A program made the position numbers and the translations under genes. Below are positions 25,481 to 34,252 of a stretch of DNA of 64,000 bases, in pieces (position 1 is the first letter of the stretch; the number at the start of each line of letters is the position of its first letter). The stretch covers positions 1 to 64,000 of the forward strand of contig NZ_BSTR01000043.1 in assembly GCF_030269645.1 (NCBI RefSeq). The letters run 5' to 3'. Under the pieces are notes generated by a model that worked only from the letters and a program-made list of their open reading frames with translations, was not told the origin of the DNA and made no database searches. This DNA is from Actinokineospora sp. NBRC 105648. Lineage in GTDB: Bacteria > Actinomycetota > Actinomycetes > Mycobacteriales > Pseudonocardiaceae.

Positions 25481-25622
25481 GCTGGATTGGGTGAAACTGC
25501 TTTGTTTGGGGAGAAAAGAGGCGCTAGCCTAGTTCGGCGGTGGGTATCCCTTTCCCACCCGCTCTACCCACCGCGCCTCTTTTCTTAGGGGCCCCAAACA
25601 AAGCAGTTTCACCCAATCCAGC
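25481..25622 (+). repeat. Hairpin element copy C (142 nt), perfect arms
   Basis: The outer arms 25481-25511 and 25592-25622 are perfectly complementary over all 31 nt. The inner stem AGAAAAGAGGCGC (25512-25524) and GCGCCTCTTTTCT (25573-25585) is perfect over 13. The one-sided TAGGGG bulge (25586-25591) and the loop block TATCCCTTT match the other copies. Arm sequences differ from elements A and B with compensating changes (CTGG/CCAG instead of CTCG/CGAG). It lies between the convergent genes ending at 25271 and 25662. Confidence 0.93.
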
Positions 25623-25661
25623 CCCCGGCGCAATCCAGCCGCACAGAACAAACAAGCAAAC

Positions 25662-26591
25662 TCAGTAATCCGCCGCCAGCACGTCCAACGCCCCAGCCAA
25701 ATCAGCCGGGTACTCGCTGAAGAACTCCACCCACTGCCCATCAGCAGGGTGGTGGAACCCCAACGACCGGGCGTGCAGCCACTGCCGCGACAGCCCCAGC
25801 CGCTTGGCCAACGCCGGGTCCGACCCGTAGGTCAGGTCCCCCACGCACGGGTGCCGCAACGCCGAGAAGTGCACCCGGATCTGGTGCGTCCGCCCGGTCT
25901 CCAGCTTCACGTCCAACAACGACGCGGCCCGGAACGCCTCGATCGTCGAATAGTGCGTGATGCTGGGTTTCCCGCCCGCGACCACAGCCCACCGGTAATC
26001 GTGCCGGGGGTGCCGGTCGATGGGCGCGTCGATCGTCCCCTCACTGGGATCAGGATGCCCCTGCACCAGTGCGTGATAGCGCTTCTCCACGGTCCGTTCC
26101 TTGAACGCCCGCTTCAGCACCGTGTAAGCGTGCTCGCTCTTGGCCACCACCATCACCCCGGTGGTGCCCACGTCCAGCCGGTGCACGACCCCTTGCCGCT
26201 CAGCAGCGCCCGAGGTCGAGATCCGCAGCCCCGCGGCGGCCAGCCCGCCGATCACCGTCGGACCGCTCCAGCCCGGGCTCGGGTGCGCGGCGACCCCGAC
26301 CGGCTTGTCCACGACCACCACGTCGTCGTCCTGGAAGATGATCTCCAGGCCCTCCACCGCGACCGCCTTGAGCTCCACCGGCCGCTCCGGCTCGGGCAGC
26401 GTGACCTCCAGCCAGGAGCCCGCCAGCAGCCGGTCGGACTTGCCCGCGGGCCTGCCGTCGACCAGCACGCCGCCGGACTCGGTGATGGCGACGACGACCG
26501 TGCGAGACAGGCCGAGCAGCTTGGACAGGCCGGCGTCGACGCGCATGCCGTCGAGGCCGTCGGGTACGGGCAGTGTGCGGGACTCGCTCAC
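25662..26591 (-). CDS. rluD: RluA-family 23S rRNA pseudouridine synthase
   Basis: 309-aa enzyme that isomerises uridines in rRNA to pseudouridine. Residues ~10-70 form an S4 RNA-binding domain ([21 protein letters not shown]...[12 protein letters not shown]). The catalytic domain has the family motif with the essential Asp in [18 protein letters not shown] and later [19 protein letters not shown]. The GTG start at 26591 overlaps the lspA stop (GTGA), the common actinobacterial lspA-rluD pairing. Assignment to RluD rather than another RluA member is by gene order only. Its stop faces repeat element C. Confidence 0.93.
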   Translation of the reverse strand: MSESRTLPVPDGLDGMRVDAGLSKLLGLSRTVVVAITESGGVLVDGRPAGKSDRLLAGSWLEVTLPEPERPVELKAVAVEGLEIIFQDDDVVVVDKPVGVAAHPSPGWSGPTVIGGLAAAGLRISTSGAAERQGVVHRLDVGTTGVMVVAKSEHAYTVLKRAFKERTVEKRYHALVQGHPDPSEGTIDAPIDRHPRHDYRWAVVAGGKPSITHYSTIEAFRAASLLDVKLETGRTHQIRVHFSALRHPCVGDLTYGSDPALAKRLGLSRQWLHARSLGFHHPADGQWVEFFSEYPADLAGALDVLAADY

Positions 26592-27175
26592 TCGGCCACC
26601 TTCTTCTTCGTGGTCAGGGAGCCGTCGTAGTCGCGGCCGAGCAGGGCCATCAGCACGATCAGGACGCCGCCGACGGAGATCCCGGCGTCGGCGACGTTGA
26701 AGACCGGGAAGAAGTCGCCGTCGGGGGCGAACACCGAGACGAAGTCGACCACGTGGCCCTGGAAGACCGCCGGGGCGCGGAACACCCGGTCGGCCAGGTT
26801 GCCCAGCGCGCCCGCGAGCACCAGGCCCAGGCCCAGGGCCCAGCCGGTGGAGCGCAGCTTGGGCATGATCCACACGATGGCGACCACGACCCCGGTCGCG
26901 ATGAGGGTGAACAGCCAGGTCATCCCGGTCGCCATCGAGAACGCGGCGCCCGGGTTGCGCACCAGCTGCAGGTAGACCGCGCCGCCGAGCAGCCGGACCG
27001 GCTCGTGGCCTTCCAGCGTGGCGGTCACGATGACCTTGGTGACCAGGTCGAGGGCGAACCACACCAGCGCGGTGACCAGCAGGATCGCTCCCCGGCGCTT
27101 CGGCGGTGCCGGGGCGGCTTGCTCGGCCACCACCTCCGGCTCGGTGTCGGTACCAGGATCGTCGCCGTGTTCCAT
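26588..27175 (-). CDS. lspA: Prolipoprotein signal peptidase
   Basis: Aspartyl protease of the inner membrane that cleaves signal peptides of lipoproteins after diacylglyceryl transfer. The 195-aa protein has four predicted membrane helices and the conserved blocks [16 protein letters not shown] (first catalytic Asp) and FNVADAGI (second Asp). The cytosolic N-terminus is extended and acidic. Starts at 27175 (ATG, used here) and 27190 (ATG, giving MGPVSM) cannot be separated with certainty. It is coupled to rluD. Its upstream neighbour on the same strand is the class V aminotransferase, whose stop is 41 nt away. Confidence 0.95.
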   Translation of the reverse strand: MEHGDDPGTDTEPEVVAEQAAPAPPKRRGAILLVTALVWFALDLVTKVIVTATLEGHEPVRLLGGAVYLQLVRNPGAAFSMATGMTWLFTLIATGVVVAIVWIMPKLRSTGWALGLGLVLAGALGNLADRVFRAPAVFQGHVVDFVSVFAPDGDFFPVFNVADAGISVGGVLIVLMALLGRDYDGSLTTKKKVAE

Positions 27176-27216
27176 GCTCACCGGGCCCATTGTCCACGCA
27201 GGCCCCGGCGGGTCGG

Positions 27217-28581
27217 TCAGCGCACCTCGCGCAGGAACGCGGGCAGCGGTCGCGGGTCGTTCACGGGCGCCCAGCGGCCGTCGACGAGCACGTACTCGGC
27301 ACCCGGTCCGTCGGCGACCAGGCCGCGCAGCGCGCCGACCAGCCGGTCCACGTGCTCGGCCGTGGTGCCCAGGCCGACGCTGACCCGCAGCGCCCGCTGC
27401 TCGTGCGCGCCCACCCGGCCCAGCAGCCTGCGGGTGGCGATGTGCGCGCAGAAGGCGCCGTCGCGCACCCCGATGCCGTGCTCGGCGGAGAGCACCGCCG
27501 CGGCCAGGCCCGCGTCGATCCCGTCGATGGTGAAGCTGACGACCCCGACCCGGTCGCTGTCCGAGCCGAACAGGCTCAGCGAGCGCAGCCCGGGCACGGT
27601 GGCCAGCCCGGCGCGCAGCTTGCGCAGCAGCACCCGCTCGTGCGTGACGATCCCGTCCCAGTTGCGCGACAGCGTCTCGCAGGCCACTGCCAGCGCGTGC
27701 GCGCCGACGACGTTGGGCGAGCCGGCCTCGTGCCGCTCCGGCACCGCCGACCAGGCGACGCCGAGCCGGTCGCCCCAGTCCACGACCTGCGCGGTCGCCC
27801 CGCCGCCGACCAGGTAGGGCTCGGCCGCCTTGAGCCAGTCCGCGCGCCCGACCAGCGCGCCGCAGCCGAACGGGGCGTAGACCTTGTGCCCGGAGAGCAC
27901 CACGTAGTCCACCCCCAGCGCGCCGATGTCGATCGGGCGGTGCGGGGCGAGCTGGGCGGCGTCGAGGACCACCCGGGCGCCGTGGGCGCGGGCGACCGCG
28001 GCCAGCCTGGCGACCGGCCACACCTCGCCGGTGACGTTGGAGGCGGCGGTCAGCACGACCAGCCGGGGCCCGGTGGGGCACTCGGCGAGCGCGTCGCCGA
28101 GCGCGACGACCGCGTCGCCCGGGCCGGCGGGGGTCTGGATCCGGCGCACCCGGGGGCCGCGCCAGGGCAGCAGGGCGGCGTGGTGCTCGGTGTCGAACAG
28201 CACCACCGATGTGTCCTTGGGCAGCGCCCTGGCCAGCAGGTTCAGGCTGTCGGTGGTGTTGCGGGTGAACACCACCGCGTCGGTGCCGCGGGCGCCGACG
28301 AAGCGGCGCAGCACGTGCCGGGCCTGCTCGTAGACCTTGGTGCTGACCTGGGAGGCGAACCCGGCGCCGCGGTGCACGCTGGCGTACCAGGGCAGCAGCT
28401 CGTCGACGGCGTCGCGCACGGTGTCCAGGCACGGCGCGCTGGCGGCGTGGTCGAGGTTGGCGTAGCCGGTCCGGGTCCCGTCCACCAGCGGCACGACCAG
28501 CCGGGCACCGGCGACGGTGGGCAGCAGCGGCTCCGGCAGCGGGGTGGCCTCGGTGCGGGCGGTGGGCACGGCGAGCGTCAC
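27217..28581 (-). CDS. Class V aminotransferase / cysteine-desulfurase-like PLP enzyme
   Basis: 454-aa PLP enzyme of the NifS/SufS superfamily. [11 protein letters not shown] at the N-terminus, the cofactor loops [12 protein letters not shown] and [21 protein letters not shown], and the PLP lysine in [13 protein letters not shown] are clear. A cysteine in DGAFCAH aligns roughly with the SufS active-site Cys, so sulphur transfer from a Cys-type substrate is possible. GTG at 28581 has GGAGG 8 nt upstream. Its leader carries a SAM-IV-type riboswitch, so expression should follow S-adenosylmethionine level, pointing to sulphur amino-acid metabolism. The exact substrate is unknown. Confidence 0.9.
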   Translation of the reverse strand: MTLAVPTARTEATPLPEPLLPTVAGARLVVPLVDGTRTGYANLDHAASAPCLDTVRDAVDELLPWYASVHRGAGFASQVSTKVYEQARHVLRRFVGARGTDAVVFTRNTTDSLNLLARALPKDTSVVLFDTEHHAALLPWRGPRVRRIQTPAGPGDAVVALGDALAECPTGPRLVVLTAASNVTGEVWPVARLAAVARAHGARVVLDAAQLAPHRPIDIGALGVDYVVLSGHKVYAPFGCGALVGRADWLKAAEPYLVGGGATAQVVDWGDRLGVAWSAVPERHEAGSPNVVGAHALAVACETLSRNWDGIVTHERVLLRKLRAGLATVPGLRSLSLFGSDSDRVGVVSFTIDGIDAGLAAAVLSAEHGIGVRDGAFCAHIATRRLLGRVGAHEQRALRVSVGLGTTAEHVDRLVGALRGLVADGPGAEYVLVDGRWAPVNDPRPLPAFLREVR

Positions 28582-28730
28582 GGCTGACCTCCAGGGTCCT
28601 GGGGACCCCGTGGGGCCCGCGCTTGCCCGTCCCGCACTGCGCGGGAGGACCAGGTCTTCACCCGGGGCACCCCACCGCGGAGGAGGGTTGCCGGCCAGCA
28701 AACCGGGGCTTGACGCTGGCACTCATGACC
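28582..28730 (-). promoter_or_regulatory. SAM-IV-type riboswitch leader
   Basis: On the minus strand the aptamer runs from 28730 to about 28650. It shows conserved blocks I associate with SAM-IV: GTCATGAGTGCCAGCGTC, CAAGCCCCGG, GCTGGCCGGCAACCCTCC and GGTGGGGTGCCCCGGGTGA. The 5' GGTC and 3' GACC close the outer stem. Downstream, AGGACC and the ribosome-binding AGGTC just before the GTG can pair with the aptamer 3' strand GACCTGGTCCT, leaving a 4-nt bulge. That suggests control of translation initiation. The gene class (PLP sulphur enzyme) agrees. Confidence 0.85.
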
Positions 28731-28795
28731 TACGGGATGAAAGTAGCGGACCCGCGCCCGGGGATCGAGCACCCGTCCGGGGGATGAGAGCAGCG

Positions 28796-30277
28796 TCACG
28801 CCCGGCCGGTCTCGCCCTTCCACTTCGCGTAGCGGCCCGCCCGGTCGACCGCGCGGATGCGGGTCTCGGTGGCCTCGCGCGCCTGCTGGGTGGCCACGAT
28901 CAGCACCTGGTCGTTCTCCTGCAACCGGGTGGTGCCGACCGGGGTGAACGCGCCACCGGCCCGGGCCACCAGGCTCACCGTGGCACCCGGTGGCAGCCGC
29001 AGCTCGGAGAGGTAGACGCCGTGCAGCTTCGACCCGGGCGGGATGGCGACCTGCAGCAGCTCGGCGTCGAGCTCGTCGAGGGTGGCCACGTCGACCTCGA
29101 CCTCCCTGGCCCGCGCGCCGGTCTCCAGGCCGAGCGCCTTGGCCAGCACGCCGAGGGTGCCGCCCTGCACCAGGGTCAGCACGATCACCAGCACGAACAC
29201 CGCGTCGACGAGCCGCTGCGCGCCGGGCACGCCCTGCGAGAGCGGGATCATCGCCAGCACGATGGGCACCGCGCCGCGCAGCCCCGCCCAGGACAGGAAG
29301 ACCTGTTCGCGCCAGGGGACGCGGAACGGCGCGGTGGACAGCCACACCGACAGCGGTCGGGCGACCAGCGTCACCACCGCGCCCGCGACCAGGCCGGGCA
29401 CCAGCGCGTCGAGCAGCCGCGAGGGCGAGGCGAACAGTCCCAAGAGGACGAACAGGCCGATCTGGGCCAGCCAGCCCAGTCCCTCGGCGAAGGAGACCGT
29501 GTCCGAGCGGTGCGGCAGCCGGGAGTTGCCCAGCACCAGGGCGGCGAGGTAGGTGGCCAGCAGCCCGGAGGCGTGCGCGGCCTGCCCGCCCGCGAAGGCC
29601 AGCACGCACACCGCGACGGTGGCCAGCGGGTACAAACCGGTGGCGGGCAAGGCGGCCCGGCGCAGCGCGTGCGTGCCCAGCCACCCCAGCCCGAGCCCGA
29701 TGAGCGCGCCCGCGGCCAACTCGTAGAGCACGGTCAGCGGCAGGCTCCAGGCGACCGGGTCGACCGAGGCCAGCACCACCACGGCGATGTAGCTGGGCGC
29801 GTCGTTCATGCCGCTCTCCAGCTCCAGGGAGCCGACCAGCTTGCGCGACACCGACAGCCCGCGCAGCACGCTGAACACCGCCGCGGCGTCGGTCGAGGCG
29901 AGCACCGCGCCCCACAGCAGGGCGTAGCGCCACTCGAAGCCCAGGATCCAGTGCAGCCCGGCGCCGGTGACCCCGATGGTCACCACGACGGCCACTGTGG
30001 ACAGCACGATCCCGGGCAGCAGCGCGGCCTTGACCTCGTGCCACCGGGTGGTGAGCCCGCCCTCGGTGAGGATCAGCACCAGCGCGGCCAGGCCTAGCGC
30101 CTGGGTCAGCTCGGCGTTGGAGAACTGGATGCCCAGCCCCGCCTCGCCGATCAGCACACCGATCCCGAGGTAGAGCAGCAGCGAGGGCAGGCCCAGCCGG
30201 ACCGAGACCCGCACCGCGAGCACGGACAGCAGCAGCACGGCCGCCCCGATCCCCAGCGCCATGGTCAGTCCGTCCAC
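28796..30277 (-). CDS. K+/H+ antiporter of the CPA1 (NhaP2/CvrA-like) type with TrkA-C domain
   Basis: 493-aa transporter with about 12 membrane helices. The sodium/hydrogen exchanger core is clear: LGLPSLLLYLGIGVLIGEAGLGI, ILTEGGLTTRW and the ASTDAAAVFSVLRGLSVSRKLVGSLELESGMNDAPSYI segment with the ion-binding Asp residues. Residues ~400-470 form a TrkA-C-like cytosolic domain (GSKLHGVYLSELRLPPGATVSLVARAGG...TRLQENDQVLIVA) that usually binds a nucleotide or cation. GTG at 30277 follows GGGGGAGG. It lies upstream of the SAM-IV leader on the same strand but is a separate unit. Confidence 0.92.
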   Translation of the reverse strand: MDGLTMALGIGAAVLLLSVLAVRVSVRLGLPSLLLYLGIGVLIGEAGLGIQFSNAELTQALGLAALVLILTEGGLTTRWHEVKAALLPGIVLSTVAVVVTIGVTGAGLHWILGFEWRYALLWGAVLASTDAAAVFSVLRGLSVSRKLVGSLELESGMNDAPSYIAVVVLASVDPVAWSLPLTVLYELAAGALIGLGLGWLGTHALRRAALPATGLYPLATVAVCVLAFAGGQAAHASGLLATYLAALVLGNSRLPHRSDTVSFAEGLGWLAQIGLFVLLGLFASPSRLLDALVPGLVAGAVVTLVARPLSVWLSTAPFRVPWREQVFLSWAGLRGAVPIVLAMIPLSQGVPGAQRLVDAVFVLVIVLTLVQGGTLGVLAKALGLETGARAREVEVDVATLDELDAELLQVAIPPGSKLHGVYLSELRLPPGATVSLVARAGGAFTPVGTTRLQENDQVLIVATQQAREATETRIRAVDRAGRYAKWKGETGRA

Positions 30278-30377
30278 GCCACCTCCCCCGTCGTCCGCCC
30301 GGATAGCGAGCATTGTCCCTTGCCGAGCGGACCGCGGTCGCACCGGGAACCCCGGCGCGACCGGGATGGGACCACCG

Positions 30378-30659
30378 TCACGGTGCCGCGGCCAGCATTC
30401 TGTCCAATGTGGTCAGTGCGCCCGGCGGTTCCGGGTCGAGCTCGACCACCTTGTCCCGGCCGCGTTCCCCGGCCACGATCAGCACGTCCCGCCCGCGCAC
30501 ACCGAACGCCTCGGCGAGCGCGCGCCGGACCGCCTCGTTGGCCTTGCCCTCCACCGCGGGCGCGGCGACGGCGACCACGAGCGCGCCCGCGCCCCACCGC
30601 CCGCCCACGGCGGTCCGGCGCGCGCCGGGCTTGACCCGCACCGCGAACCGGAACGCCAT
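30378..30659 (-). CDS. DUF167 (YggU-family) protein
   Basis: 93-aa protein of the DUF167/YggU family. FAVRVKPGARRTAVGGRW at the start and VAVAAPAVEGKANEAVRRALAEAFGV in the middle are the family pattern. The role is unknown in bacteria. ATG at 30659 shares its A with the TGA of the upstream TetR gene (TGATG), so they are translationally coupled. The 100-bp gap on its other side leads to the antiporter promoter. Confidence 0.92.
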   Translation of the reverse strand: MAFRFAVRVKPGARRTAVGGRWGAGALVVAVAAPAVEGKANEAVRRALAEAFGVRGRDVLIVAGERGRDKVVELDPEPPGALTTLDRMLAAAP

Positions 30660-31234
30660 CAGTGCTCCACCGGGTCGACCAGCAGCACGCGCAACACGTC
30701 GGCGACGTGCGCGCGCCGCGCGGCCGCGGAACGGGGCACCAGCTCGGGCGCCGCGCGGTGCAGCTGCCCCTGTCCAAGGTAGATCGAGTAAGCGGTCAAC
30801 GCCCGTCGCCTGGACTGCGCGCGGGTGAACCCGAGCAGGCCGTACTGCGCCGCCAGGTAGTCGACCCGCCGCTCGCCCACCCGCGCCAGCACGGCGGCCA
30901 CCAGCGGCTCCCCCGCCGAGGCGAGCAGTGCGAGCTCGACCTCCGGCGCCGACTCCGGGCGCCACACGGCCTCGAACAGCAGGCGCAACCGCTCACCCGG
31001 GTCCGCCCCGCGCTCGGCGAACTCGATCACGGCCCCGGCGTGCTCGCGCTCCCAGCGCAGCAGCGTCGCCTCGACGAGCGCGTCCCGGGTCGGGAAGTGC
31101 CAGTAGAGACTGCCTTTCGTGGCGCCCGCCCTGGCCGCCAGCGGTTCCACGGCCACCGCGGCGAGACCGCCCTCGGCCAGCGCCACGAGCGCGATGGCCG
31201 TCCAGTCGTCCCGGCCGCGCCTGCTCCCCACCAC
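30659..31234 (-). CDS. TetR-family regulator with strong tandem operators
   Basis: 191-aa regulator. Residues ~10-55 are the TetR helix-turn-helix (WTAIALVALAEGGLAAVAVEPLAARAGATKGSLYWHFPTRDALVEATL); the rest is a helical ligand-binding domain. GTG at 31234 is chosen because the next upstream base begins a 26-bp perfect palindrome, and TAGCGT inside it lies 8 nt from the GTG, giving a leaderless, self-repressed promoter. It is coupled to the DUF167 gene. The plus-strand glycosyltransferase-like operon begins 320 bp away and could be a second target, but that is speculative. Confidence 0.92.
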   Translation of the reverse strand: MVGSRRGRDDWTAIALVALAEGGLAAVAVEPLAARAGATKGSLYWHFPTRDALVEATLLRWEREHAGAVIEFAERGADPGERLRLLFEAVWRPESAPEVELALLASAGEPLVAAVLARVGERRVDYLAAQYGLLGFTRAQSRRRALTAYSIYLGQGQLHRAAPELVPRSAAARRAHVADVLRVLLVDPVEH

Positions 31235-31260
31235 AGTTCCATACGCTAGCGTATGGAACT
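31235..31260. promoter_or_regulatory. 26-bp perfect palindrome, TetR operator 1
   Basis: All 26 bases are self-complementary, centred on GCTAGC, with half-site CCATACG. It directly abuts the tetR start codon and contains its TAGCGT -10 box. Confidence 0.85.
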
Positions 31261-31280
31261 TCCATACGCTGTCGTATGGA
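31261..31280. promoter_or_regulatory. Second TetR operator in tandem
   Basis: TCCATACG-CTGT-CGTATGGA repeats the CCATACG half-sites of operator 1 right next to it, with a centre-to-centre distance of about 23 bp, roughly two helical turns. This suggests two dimers binding side by side. Confidence 0.8.
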
Positions 31281-31553
31281 GAGCGCTCACCGCGGCGAGT
31301 CCGAGTCGACCTTGACCGGTCTACCCGGACGGTCTGCGCATGCACCCGAACAGACCAGTCAGGACTGCTGCATCACCCGTAAGGACCTGGCCATTCGCCA
31401 CAGAAAGTTGCACTACGCAATGGCTCGATCACCGGTCTAGCATGGGTCGACCGCAGCGCGCGGCGGTGTTCGACCTTCCGCCGGATCGCCCACCGAAGGA
31501 GGTTCCGGCTCGCTCCCGACCACACCGGCCGGGACCGCCGAGCGGGCAGCCAC

Positions 31554-33389
31554 ATGACCTCACACCGCTGGAGCGCCGACTCCTCGGACCGGTTGACCGC
31601 GCGCTCCTGGCGCACCGCGGCCGAGGCACGCACCAGGGCCCTCGACCGCGACATCCTCGCCGTCGCCGCGCTGGCCGCCCTCGCGGGTGGGTCCGCCGTG
31701 CTGCGCCTGGGCGCCGCCGACGCCCCCGCCCAGGCGGGCGAGGGCCGCAACGTGGCCCAGGCGTTCGCCGTGGACACCCTGGGCGGCCTGGTCGACTCCG
31801 TCGCCTCCCCGCTCGCCTGGCTGCAGGTCGGCGCCTACACCGCGGCGACCGAGGCCTACGAGCGGCACACCGCCGTGCTCGCCGCCGTTCGCGAGCCGAT
31901 GGTCCTGGCGGCCGCCGGCACAGCCGTGCTGCTGTGGGTGCTCGCCCGGCGGATGGGCCTGTCCCGCACGACGGCCGCCGCCGCGGTCGCGATCACCGCC
32001 GTGTCCCCGATGGCGCTGGGCCTGCAACTGGGCGTGCGGCCGGAGAACGTGGCGATGCCCTGGGCCCTGGGCGCGCTGGCCCTGCTGTGGACACCGCGCA
32101 GGCACCGCAGGCTCGCCCCGGACCTGTGGGCGGTCACCTGCCTGGTGATCGCGGTGATCACCGCGCCGCTGACCATGGTGCTCGCGGTGACCGCGGCCTG
32201 GTTGGTCTGGCGGCGGCGGCGCAAGCGCCTGTCGCTCATGCTCGCCTGCCTGTTCACCCTGGGCGTGGGTATCGGCCTGGGCGCGGCGTCCGCGCTGAGC
32301 GGGATCCGGCTGGCCGCCGAGGGCCCGCCGTCGGCGCACTGGCTCGAGGTGGACCCGTTCCTGTGCGCGGTCGGCCTGGTCGCGGCGATCGCGGCGCTTG
32401 GCTCGTTCCGGCTGCGGCCGCTGGCCGCCGGGGTGCTGGCGCTGACCGCGGTGGCGGCGATCCCGAACGGACCGGGTACCGGAGCCCTCGTGCTGGCCGT
32501 GGCGCCCGCCGCGCTGGCGGTGGTCGGGACGGTGGAACGCGCGCTGGGTCACCGCGCGCGAGCGGGCAGGCACACCTGGGCGCGGCCGCTGCGGCTGCCC
32601 GTGGCGGTGGCGGCCCTGGTCATCGCCATCGTGGCCGTCCCGACCTGGTACGCCGGTGCCCGGGCGGCGGTCGCCGCCCGCACGGACCCGGCACCGCTGG
32701 CCCAGGCCCGGCTCTGGCTGCTCGCCAACCTGCCCACCGAACCGCTGGTGACCGACGGGATCAGCTGGGTGGAGCTCATCCGCGCGGGCCGGTCGGTCGC
32801 GGCCACCACCCGACCGGCCGACTGCGCCGACACCTGTTCGGCCCAGTCGTGGTTGCTGGTGACCCCGGCGATGCGGCCCGTCCTCGAGCGCAGGCCCGCG
32901 CTCGCCGCGGCCGCCGCCGCGGCGGAGACCGTGGCCGTGTTCGGCTCGGGCGCCGACCTGGTGGAGATCCACCGGCCCGCCGCGGCGGGCGCGGGCACCG
33001 TCGCCATGGACGAGCAGCGGGCCCGGTCGCGGGCCGGGGAGCGGATCGCCGACTCGGCGCGGATCGCCGCAGGCGGCGAGGTGCTCGACACGCTGCGCGC
33101 GGGGCGCACCGACCCGCGGCTGCTGGCAACGCTTTCCGCGCTCGGCTCGACCCGCCCGGTGCGCGTCGTGGCCCTGCCCGCGGTGCCGGGTGAGGACGCG
33201 GCGGGCCAGCCGCGCAGGCAGGCGCTGCTGGCCGCGGCGGGCGAGCAAGCCGAGCAGCTCGTGCTGTTCTTCACCGGCCAACGCGGGGTCTTCCGGCCGG
33301 AGTCGGTCACCAGCACCTCCGACGGCGTGCTCGTGCGCTACCCGGCAGGCTCACCGGCGGGCCTGCTCACCCCGTTCGACACCCCCTGA
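31554..33389 (+). CDS. GT-C-like integral membrane protein (611 aa)
   Basis: Large membrane protein with about 8-10 hydrophobic helices in the first 360 residues and an extracytoplasmic C-terminal domain, the layout of polyprenyl-phosphate-dependent (GT-C) glycosyltransferases. The segment GEGRNVAQAFAVDTLGG near residue 62 stands where such enzymes carry a catalytic acidic motif. No sugar donor can be named and the family match is weak. ATG at 31554 has GAGCGGGC upstream. The 273-bp region before it (31281-31553) holds the TetR operators' flank, a possible TAGCAT box at 31438 and nothing else evident. It is followed by DUF4397 and sortase genes on the same strand. Confidence 0.8.
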   Translation: MTSHRWSADSSDRLTARSWRTAAEARTRALDRDILAVAALAALAGGSAVLRLGAADAPAQAGEGRNVAQAFAVDTLGGLVDSVASPLAWLQVGAYTAATEAYERHTAVLAAVREPMVLAAAGTAVLLWVLARRMGLSRTTAAAAVAITAVSPMALGLQLGVRPENVAMPWALGALALLWTPRRHRRLAPDLWAVTCLVIAVITAPLTMVLAVTAAWLVWRRRRKRLSLMLACLFTLGVGIGLGAASALSGIRLAAEGPPSAHWLEVDPFLCAVGLVAAIAALGSFRLRPLAAGVLALTAVAAIPNGPGTGALVLAVAPAALAVVGTVERALGHRARAGRHTWARPLRLPVAVAALVIAIVAVPTWYAGARAAVAARTDPAPLAQARLWLLANLPTEPLVTDGISWVELIRAGRSVAATTRPADCADTCSAQSWLLVTPAMRPVLERRPALAAAAAAAETVAVFGSGADLVEIHRPAAAGAGTVAMDEQRARSRAGERIADSARIAAGGEVLDTLRAGRTDPRLLATLSALGSTRPVRVVALPAVPGEDAAGQPRRQALLAAAGEQAEQLVLFFTGQRGVFRPESVTSTSDGVLVRYPAGSPAGLLTPFDTP

Positions 33390-33430
33390 AGTCGTTGTCC
33401 ACCAAGCATTCCCGATCTGGAAGGACCCGG

Positions 33431-34252
33431 ATGCGCCTGCGCTACCCCCTCGGCGCCGCGGTGGCCCTGCTCGCCGCCCTGACGCCCACGGCCGCCGCCC
33501 AGCCCGCCCCCGGCGCCGACCTGGGCTGGGTCCGGCTCGGCCACCTCTCCCCCAAGGCACCGCCGGTCGACATCTACCTGGCCGCTTTCGGTGGCCCGGA
33601 ACAGGTTGTGGTGCGCAAGGCGGGCTACGGCGCGGTGACGCCGTACTCGGCGCTCAAGCCCGGCGCCTACACCGTGGCGATGCGCCCCGCCGACGCCGGA
33701 CCGGAGACCCCGCCCGCGCTGAGCGCCACCGTGGAGATCGCCCGCGGCACCGCCTACTCGCTGCTGGTCTTCGCCACCGGCCCCGACGGCGCGCTGCGCG
33801 GGGACCTGGTGATCGACGACCTGACCGCGCCCGCCCCCGGCACCGGGCGGCTGCGCGTCGTGCAGGGCGCGACCGCCGAGGTGACCGCCGAGGTCGGCAC
33901 GGGGCCCGCGCTGGCCGACGGCGCCGCGTACGGCATGACCACGCCCTACGCCCAACTGGCCCAGGGCCGGTACCCGCTGCGCCTGCGCGGCGGCTCAGCC
34001 GACAGCGTGGCCGCCAGCGTGGCCGAGGTGGACGTCCGGCCGGGCACCTCGACGACCCTGCTGGTCACCGAGTCCGGCGGCGCGCTCACCGCCAAGCCGT
34101 TGACCGACAGCGCGGGCCCGGCGACCACGCCGCTGCTCGGCGTGGAGACCGGCGGCGGGGGCACCGCGCCCGACAACTCCCCGACCTGGCTGCTCGGCGT
34201 GCTCCCGGTGGCCGCGCTCGCCGCGTGGGCACTGGGCAGGCGAGTTGCGTAG
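33431..34252 (+). CDS. Secreted DUF4397 protein with C-terminal membrane anchor
   Basis: 273-aa surface protein. The N-terminal signal peptide is basic then hydrophobic (MRLRYPLGAAVALLAALTP, cleavage after AAA). Two DUF4397 repeats follow (WVRLGHLSPKAPPVDIYLAAF...YGAVTPYSALKPGAYTVAMRP, and GRLRVVQGAT...AAYGMTTPYAQLAQGRYPLRL). A disordered Thr/Gly linker and a transmembrane helix (WLLGVLPVAALAAWALG) precede a short basic tail. ATG at 33431 follows GGAAGGA. It lies in an operon with a sortase, but no LPxTG-like motif stands before the membrane helix (the sequence is PDNSPTW), so it may not be its substrate. Confidence 0.9.
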   Translation: MRLRYPLGAAVALLAALTPTAAAQPAPGADLGWVRLGHLSPKAPPVDIYLAAFGGPEQVVVRKAGYGAVTPYSALKPGAYTVAMRPADAGPETPPALSATVEIARGTAYSLLVFATGPDGALRGDLVIDDLTAPAPGTGRLRVVQGATAEVTAEVGTGPALADGAAYGMTTPYAQLAQGRYPLRLRGGSADSVAASVAEVDVRPGTSTTLLVTESGGALTAKPLTDSAGPATTPLLGVETGGGGTAPDNSPTWLLGVLPVAALAAWALGRRVA

